Source of the DNA: Lysobacteraceae bacterium
GTDB lineage: Bacteria > Pseudomonadota > Gammaproteobacteria > Nitrococcales > AK92
Length of the DNA stretch: 64,000 nt
NCBI GenBank assembly: GCA_012523465.1
Contig: JAAYIK010000005.1
Coordinates: 121,397 to 185,396, forward strand
Direction of reading: 5' to 3'
The stretch's first letter is position 1. Each line of letters starts with the position of its first letter. Made by a program: the position numbers and the translations under genes. Below, one piece after another: positions 59,407 to 64,000 of the stretch. Under the pieces are notes generated by a model, which had not been told where the DNA came from, searched no databases, and saw only the letters and a program-made list of their open reading frames with translations.

Positions 59407-60404
59407 CAGACCGACAGCGGGGGCTCGTCCAGCAGCGCCGCCTGCTCGCGCAACGACACGATGTGCTCCTCCCAGTAGCGCTCGGTGCCGAACCACGGAA
59501 AGGCCTGGGGAAAGGCGGGATCGTCCCAGCGCCGGGCCAGCCAGGCGGCGTAGTGGATCATGCGCAGGGTGCGCAACGGCTCGATCAGATGCAGCTCGCG
59601 CCGATCGAAGTCGTGGAACTCCTCGTAGCCGGCCAGGATGTCCGCCAGCTGCACGCTCTGCTCGGTCCGGTCGCCCGACAGCAGCATCCACAGATCCTGC
59701 ACCGCCGGGCCATTGCGACAGTCATCCAGATCGACGAAATGCGGCCCCGTGTCGGTCCAGAGGATGTTGCCGGGATGGCAGTCACCGTGCAGGCGGATAT
59801 GCCTGATCCTGCCGGCGCGTTGATAGGCTGCGCGGATGCGCTCCAGCAAGGCGTCGACCAGGTCGCGGTAAGTCCCCACCATGTGGTCGGGAATCCAGCC
59901 GTTCTCGGTCAGGTACTGCGCCGGCTCGACGCCGAAGCTCTCCACATCCAGCGTCGGCCGGTGCCGGAACGTTGCCGTCGCGCCCAGCGCGTGTATCCTG
60001 CCGAGAAAGCGTCCAACCCATTCCCGATCTTCCGTGGTGGCCAGCTCCGGCCAGTGGCCACCCCGGCGCGGGAACAGAGCGAAGCGAAATCCCGCATGTT
60101 TCAGTAGCGTGCGGCCGTTCACTTCGAGCGGCGCCACCACGGGGATCTCGGCGGCGGCCAGCTGGATGGAAAAGGCATGCTCCTCCAGGATGGCCTCATC
60201 GCTCCAGCGCCCGGGCCGATAAAACTTGGCCACCAGCGGCTCGGCATCCTCCAGCCCGACCTGATAGACCCGGTTCTCGTAGCTGTTCAGCGCCAGGAAC
60301 CGCCCGTCGCAGCGAAAGCCGGCCGCCTCCACCGCATCCAGCACCTGCTCCGGCCCCAGTCCATCGAAGGGCGGACGCCCGCCGACAGTCTTCGTTTTCC
60401 CCAT
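59406..60404 (-). CDS. srkA: Stress response serine/threonine kinase SrkA (YihE/RdoA)
   Basis: A 332-residue aminoglycoside-phosphotransferase-like kinase. Motifs: LNSYENRVYQVG, the ATP lysine in LVAKFYRPGRW, the catalytic loop LHGDCHPGNILW, and FVDLDDCRNGPAVQDLW as the metal site. SrkA proteins protect against stress-induced cell death. AAAGGAG lies before the ATG at 60404. Coupled with the metallopeptidase. Upstream residues in the longer frame are not family-like. Confidence 0.93.
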   Translation of the reverse strand: MGKTKTVGGRPPFDGLGPEQVLDAVEAAGFRCDGRFLALNSYENRVYQVGLEDAEPLVAKFYRPGRWSDEAILEEHAFSIQLAAAEIPVVAPLEVNGRTLLKHAGFRFALFPRRGGHWPELATTEDREWVGRFLGRIHALGATATFRHRPTLDVESFGVEPAQYLTENGWIPDHMVGTYRDLVDALLERIRAAYQRAGRIRHIRLHGDCHPGNILWTDTGPHFVDLDDCRNGPAVQDLWMLLSGDRTEQSVQLADILAGYEEFHDFDRRELHLIEPLRTLRMIHYAAWLARRWDDPAFPQAFPWFGTERYWEEHIVSLREQAALLDEPPLSV

Positions 60405-60534
60405 GGCAGCCTTCTCCTTTGAACAACCCACGTTACAAGGTACCCCTTCCCGCGGCCCGGCTGAAATACCTTTCCACCGCTCCCACCTAGGAAACCGGCG
60501 CGGAGCCGCTGTCAGCCGTGCAAGGAGGCATGCC

Positions 60535-60777
60535 ATGAAATCGATTTATCTGGACCAGCTGCCCTACGACACCACCGAAGCCGACATCCGCCGGCTGCTG
60601 GAGCCGTACGGCGTCGTGCACTCGGTGATCATCGGCTCGGACCGCGACCTGGGCGAGCTCAAGAGCTTCGCCCTGGTGGAAATGGAGCTGACCTCCGAAG
60701 AGGATCCGGTGGAAGCGATCAGCGGCTTGCGCCTCCGGGGCGAGACGTTGCAGGCACGGTTCGCGCCCCTGCGCTGA
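60535..60777 (+). CDS. Small RRM protein, diverged paralogue
   Basis: An 80-residue protein with one RNA-recognition motif. RNP2 is IYLDQL; RNP1 is LKSFALVEM, with Phe kept but Gly residues lost, so RNA binding may differ. It starts MKSIY like the protein at 33522-33794. AAGGAGG precedes the ATG. It stands between srkA (divergent) and uup (same strand). Confidence 0.82.
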   Translation: MKSIYLDQLPYDTTEADIRRLLEPYGVVHSVIIGSDRDLGELKSFALVEMELTSEEDPVEAISGLRLRGETLQARFAPLR

Positions 60778-60888
60778 CCGTCCGCGCCGATCACCTGGAT
60801 GCCAGCGACAGCGCCGCAGCGTGCTACTCTAGTGACTTCGCGGCGCCTGGCAATCGCGCGCCGCCCAACGCGGAGAGGTGAGCGTCCA

Positions 60889-62769
60889 GTGGCTCTGGTG
60901 CGGTTGAGCGGAGTCAGCGTCGGCTTCGGCGCGGCTCCGCTATTGGATGGAGTCGAATTTCAAATCGAGCGCGGCGAGCGGGTTTGTCTGGTCGGCCGTA
61001 ATGGCAGCGGCAAATCCACGCTGCTCAGGGTCATCGCCGGCGAGCTCGAGGTCGACGACGGCGTCGTCCAGCGCATGCCCGAGCTGCGGGTCGGCACGCT
61101 GCCCCAGGAGGTTCCCGCCGGGATGGGTGGCAAGGTCTTCGCCGTCGCCGCCAGCGGCTTGGGCGAGCTGGGGGAGCTGCTGGCGCGGCATCAGACGTTG
61201 AGCCAGCGCCTGGCCAGCGGCGACCAGGGCTGCCTGGACGAGCTCGACCGAGTTCAGCAGGCGCTGGAAGCGACCGGCGGCTGGGCTCTGGGACCGCGGG
61301 TGGAGCAGGTGCTGTCGCGGCTGCAGCTCGATCCCGGGCAGGATTTCTCCTCCCTGTCCGGCGGCCTCAAGCGCCGGGTGCTGCTGGCCCGCGCCCTGGT
61401 GACCGAGCCGGATTTGCTGATACTGGACGAGCCCACCAACCATCTCGACATCGACGCCATCACCTGGCTGGAAGAGTTCCTGCTCGCCTACCCCGGCGCC
61501 CTGCTGTTCGTCAGCCACGACCGCCGCTTCCTGCAGCGCCTGGCCACGCGCATCGTCGAGCTGGACCGCGGCCGTCTGCGCAGCTACCCGGGCGACTACC
61601 AGACCTATCTCGACCGCAAGGCGGCGGAGCTGGAAGTTGAAAGCGTCCACAACGCGCTCTTCGATAAGCGCCTGGCGCAGGAAGAAGCCTGGCTGCGGCA
61701 AGGGATCAAGGCCCGCCGCACCCGCAACGAGGGCCGCGTGCGCGCCCTCATGGCTATGCGCGAGGAGCGGCGCCGGCGCCGGGAGCAGCTGGGCACAGCC
61801 AAGATCGGCCTGCAGGAGGCTGAGCGCTCCGGGCGGCTAGTGGTGGAAGCCGAGAACATCCGCTACGGCATAGGCAACCGTCTGTTGATAAAAGACTTTT
61901 CCACCACCATCTTGCGTGGAGACAAGATCGGCATCGTCGGTCCCAACGGTGCAGGCAAAACGACACTGATCCGCCTGCTGCTCGGCGAGCTGCAACCTGA
62001 CGCTGGCCGCATCCGCCGCGGAACCCGGCTGGAAGTCGCCTACTTCGATCAGCTGCGGGATCAACTCGACGAGGAAGCCAGCGTCCTCGACAACGTCGCC
62101 GAAGGCAGCGACAGGGTACTGGTCAACGGCAAGCCGAAGCACATCATCGGCTACTTGCGCGATTTTCTGTTCACGCCCGAGCGGGCTCGCACTCCGGTCA
62201 AGGCGCTATCAGGTGGCGAACGCGCCCGGCTGCTGTTGGCCAAGCTGTTCACCCGCCCGGCCAACCTGTTGGTGCTGGACGAGCCGACCAACGATCTCGA
62301 CGTCGAGACGTTGGAGCTGCTGGAAGGGCTGCTAGTGGAATTCGCCGGCACGGTGCTGTTGGTCAGCCACGACCGCGCCTTCCTCGACAACGTCTGTACC
62401 AACATCATTGCCTTCGAGGGCGATGGCGTGGTGAGGGACTATGTGGGCGGCTACCAGGACTGGCAACGGCAGCGCCCTGCCGCCGCTCCGGCGCCCCGAC
62501 CGCCGACCCAGGCCAAGGCGTCGACACGCAAGCAAGCGGTCCGGCCGAAGTTGAGCTATAGAGAACAACGGGAACTGGAGGCACTGCCACAGCGCATCGA
62601 GCAGCTTGAGCAGGCAATCGGCCAGCTGCAACGGCAGCTGGCAGACCCCGAACTCTACCGCCAGCGTCCCGACGAAGTGGCTCAGGCAACGGCGCGGCTG
62701 GAAGCGCTGGAGCAGGAGCTGGAGCAGGCGTTCGAGCGCTGGGAAGCACTGGAAGCGCTTAAGGGATGA
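60889..62769 (+). CDS. uup: ABC-F ATPase Uup
   Basis: A 626-residue soluble tandem ATPase. ABC1 has [17 protein letters not shown] and LILDEPTNHLD; the P-site linker follows (RRTRNEGRVRALMAMREERRRRR); ABC2 has GPNGAGKTT, LSGGERAR and LVLDEPTNDLD. A C-terminal coiled coil (EQLEQAIGQLQRQL) is typical of Uup. The start is a GTG at 60889 with GAGAGGTG upstream. It acts on ribosomes and branched DNA. No membrane domain. Confidence 0.94.
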   Translation: MALVRLSGVSVGFGAAPLLDGVEFQIERGERVCLVGRNGSGKSTLLRVIAGELEVDDGVVQRMPELRVGTLPQEVPAGMGGKVFAVAASGLGELGELLARHQTLSQRLASGDQGCLDELDRVQQALEATGGWALGPRVEQVLSRLQLDPGQDFSSLSGGLKRRVLLARALVTEPDLLILDEPTNHLDIDAITWLEEFLLAYPGALLFVSHDRRFLQRLATRIVELDRGRLRSYPGDYQTYLDRKAAELEVESVHNALFDKRLAQEEAWLRQGIKARRTRNEGRVRALMAMREERRRRREQLGTAKIGLQEAERSGRLVVEAENIRYGIGNRLLIKDFSTTILRGDKIGIVGPNGAGKTTLIRLLLGELQPDAGRIRRGTRLEVAYFDQLRDQLDEEASVLDNVAEGSDRVLVNGKPKHIIGYLRDFLFTPERARTPVKALSGGERARLLLAKLFTRPANLLVLDEPTNDLDVETLELLEGLLVEFAGTVLLVSHDRAFLDNVCTNIIAFEGDGVVRDYVGGYQDWQRQRPAAAPAPRPPTQAKASTRKQAVRPKLSYREQRELEALPQRIEQLEQAIGQLQRQLADPELYRQRPDEVAQATARLEALEQELEQAFERWEALEALKG

Positions 62770-63027
62770 AGCGCTCAAGTCGCCTCAAAAGAGTCAAGAC
62801 TTGTAAAACCGTTGCATGGTCGACTGTTGGGGCGCAGCGGATATGGCATGTTGATGCCGATGATGGGAATCAGCTTCAGCGCCATCTGCTAATATTCGTC
62901 GCGCTCGCGGCGCAGCCGGCCAAGCCCGCTGTGCTCGACTAGAACAAGCTACGCTGCCGCAGTTCTCGCTGCGGTGGCGCAAAAATTGTCGCGGCGACGT
63001 TCGCCCGCGATTGCAGGAAGCTGCACG

Positions 63028-63975
63028 GTGCGTAACACATTTACAATAACCATCACCGACTTCCGTGGCGCACGCCACTATCCGATCCGCCAGATCGCGA
63101 AGACCTATGCCCTGGTCGTTGCGCTGTGCCTGCTGGGAACCTTCCTGGTGGGCGCCGGCATCATCTACTGGCTCAGCGGCAGGGTGGAAACGCTCAATCA
63201 GGAGCTCGCCGATCTGCAGCACCGCCGCCAGCTGACGCAGGCCGAGTACGTGCTGCTGCTGGAAGAGCACGAGCGCCTGCAGCAGGCTATCGCGGAGAAG
63301 GAAAAGGAGCTGGCGCTGGTCAGCGACGAGCTGGGCAACATCGAGATCATGATCGGTCTGGAAAGCAATCCGGGCACGGACATCAAGGTGCGGCTGGATA
63401 CCGCCAGCCAGACCGCGATCGAGAAGATGATCATGCTGCAGAGTATTCCCAGCGGCTACCCGGTGGAATACCGCGGCAAGACCAGCAGCTTTGGCTACCG
63501 CACCCACCCGGTCAAGGGCACGCGCGCCTTCCACTCGGGCGTGGACCTGCGCGCGCCGATGGGTACCCCCGTCTACGCGACCGCCGATGGCGTGGTGGAA
63601 TGGGCCGCTTACCACAAATCCAGTGGCCTGGGGAATTTGGTCATCATCAGCCACAACTTCGGCTTCACCACCTACTACGGCCATCTCGACCGCTTTGCGG
63701 TGAAGATGGGTGATTTCGTCCGCAAGGGCGATCTGATCGCCTACTCCGGCAACACCGGCCTCTCCAGCGGACCACACCTCCACTACGAGGTGCGCCACCT
63801 CCAGCGCCGGCTGGATCCGGAGCCCTTCATGCAATGGTCGCTGGCCCAATACGACAGCCTGTTTGAGAAGGAGACACGGGTAAAATGGGATTCTCTGGCA
63901 AGAGCCGTAAAAGAAAGGTACAGCCTGGTGGGACGACGATTATCGCTGCTGGAAGCCAGCTCCGTGGAGAACTGA
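63028..63975 (+). CDS. M23-family (LytM) peptidoglycan peptidase
   Basis: A 315-residue protein with one N-terminal membrane helix (about 25-47), a coiled coil (about 50-110, VETLNQELADLQHRR) and a LytM zinc peptidase domain. Zinc ligands: H169 and D173 in HSGVD, and H252 in the H250-L-H252 motif. It should cut peptide cross-links in the wall. The start is a GTG at 63028 with AGGAAG upstream. The bactofilin gene starts within its last 91 bases; M23 peptidases with bactofilins set cell shape in other bacteria. Confidence 0.92.
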   Translation: MRNTFTITITDFRGARHYPIRQIAKTYALVVALCLLGTFLVGAGIIYWLSGRVETLNQELADLQHRRQLTQAEYVLLLEEHERLQQAIAEKEKELALVSDELGNIEIMIGLESNPGTDIKVRLDTASQTAIEKMIMLQSIPSGYPVEYRGKTSSFGYRTHPVKGTRAFHSGVDLRAPMGTPVYATADGVVEWAAYHKSSGLGNLVIISHNFGFTTYYGHLDRFAVKMGDFVRKGDLIAYSGNTGLSSGPHLHYEVRHLQRRLDPEPFMQWSLAQYDSLFEKETRVKWDSLARAVKERYSLVGRRLSLLEASSVEN

Positions 63976-64000
63976 ACCTCGAGTCGGCCCTGCATATCGA
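63885..64000 (+). CDS. Bactofilin, N-terminal part (3' end outside window)
   Basis: An ATG at 63885 opens a frame, MGFSGKSRKRKVQ..., that runs past the window edge. The basic N-terminus followed by GTTIIAAGSQLRGELNLESALHI is the usual start of bactofilins, whose beta-helix makes membrane-linked filaments. AAGGAG lies about 11 bases upstream. It overlaps the end of the M23 gene by 91 bases in another frame. Only about 38 residues are visible. Confidence 0.82.
   Translation, partial: MGFSGKSRKRKVQPGGTTIIAAGSQLRGELNLESALHI

Overview
The window is high-GC chromosomal DNA from what looks like a halotolerant gammaproteobacterium. The basis is a complete ectoine/5-hydroxyectoine set (ectABCD), proteobacterial housekeeping genes (mrcB, dsbB, tsaB, a yoaA/dinG helicase, ttcA, argS, typA, uup, srkA) and a respiratory acyl-CoA/ETF/ETF-QO block. 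I cannot place it more precisely from sequence alone. No IS element, prophage, CRISPR array, rRNA or tRNA gene was recognised.

Layout. 1-8.6 kb: the 3' end of an MFS transporter with a coupled micro-protein, an intergenic region with two perfect facing DnaA boxes, a membrane-anchored retropepsin-like protease, a phospholipase-D lipoprotein, two MFS exporters, an exported peroxiredoxin, and a chemoreceptor with a CxxCH haem-type motif in its sensor region. 8.7-14 kb: a Mre11/Rad50-like (SbcD/YhaO plus YhaN-type) nuclease-ATPase pair whose ATPase is frameshifted, then an unknown membrane protein. 14-16 kb: tsaB and an MFS gene split by one in-frame amber codon. 16.1-19.8 kb: ectABCD behind an AT-rich region with a good sigma70-type promoter. 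19.8-26.9 kb (minus strand): helicase, TPR lipoprotein, PBP1b, DsbB and a two-receiver diguanylate cyclase. 27-32.8 kb (minus strand): a compact sufR-B-C-D-S-U operon. 33-40.7 kb: small RNA-binding and zinc-ribbon proteins, YceI and cytochrome b561, a LysR regulator, an orphan ParA, membrane proteins and an AI-2E-type transporter. 40.7-50.5 kb: an acyl-CoA ligase, two acyl-CoA dehydrogenases (one GcdH), a PcaF-like thiolase, an IclR regulator, ETF-QO and EtfBA. 50.7-64 kb: a second retropepsin-like protein, a DUF1328 peptide, argS, ttcA, a twice-frameshifted lipoprotein hydrolase, typA, a small membrane protein, a YgjP-type metallopeptidase, srkA, a second RRM protein, uup, and an M23 peptidase overlapping the start of a bactofilin gene.

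How the genes work together. ectABCD would make compatible solutes for salt stress. The suf operon would assemble Fe-S clusters, which the ETF-QO, the YoaA-type helicase and probably the SUF regulator need. The IclR-thiolase-GcdH-ETF-QO-EtfBA block looks like a pathway that degrades dicarboxyl-CoA or aromatic compounds through glutaryl-CoA and feeds electrons to ubiquinone.

Three genes appear interrupted: the YhaN-like ATPase by one frameshift, an MFS gene by one amber codon, and a hydrolase by two +1 shifts. They are either real decay or base-level assembly errors, and the sequence alone cannot decide. I found no clear new multi-gene system. The best leads are the DnaA-box pair, the haem-type chemoreceptor, the G10 tract against a start codon, the interrupted genes, and the M23/bactofilin overlap.
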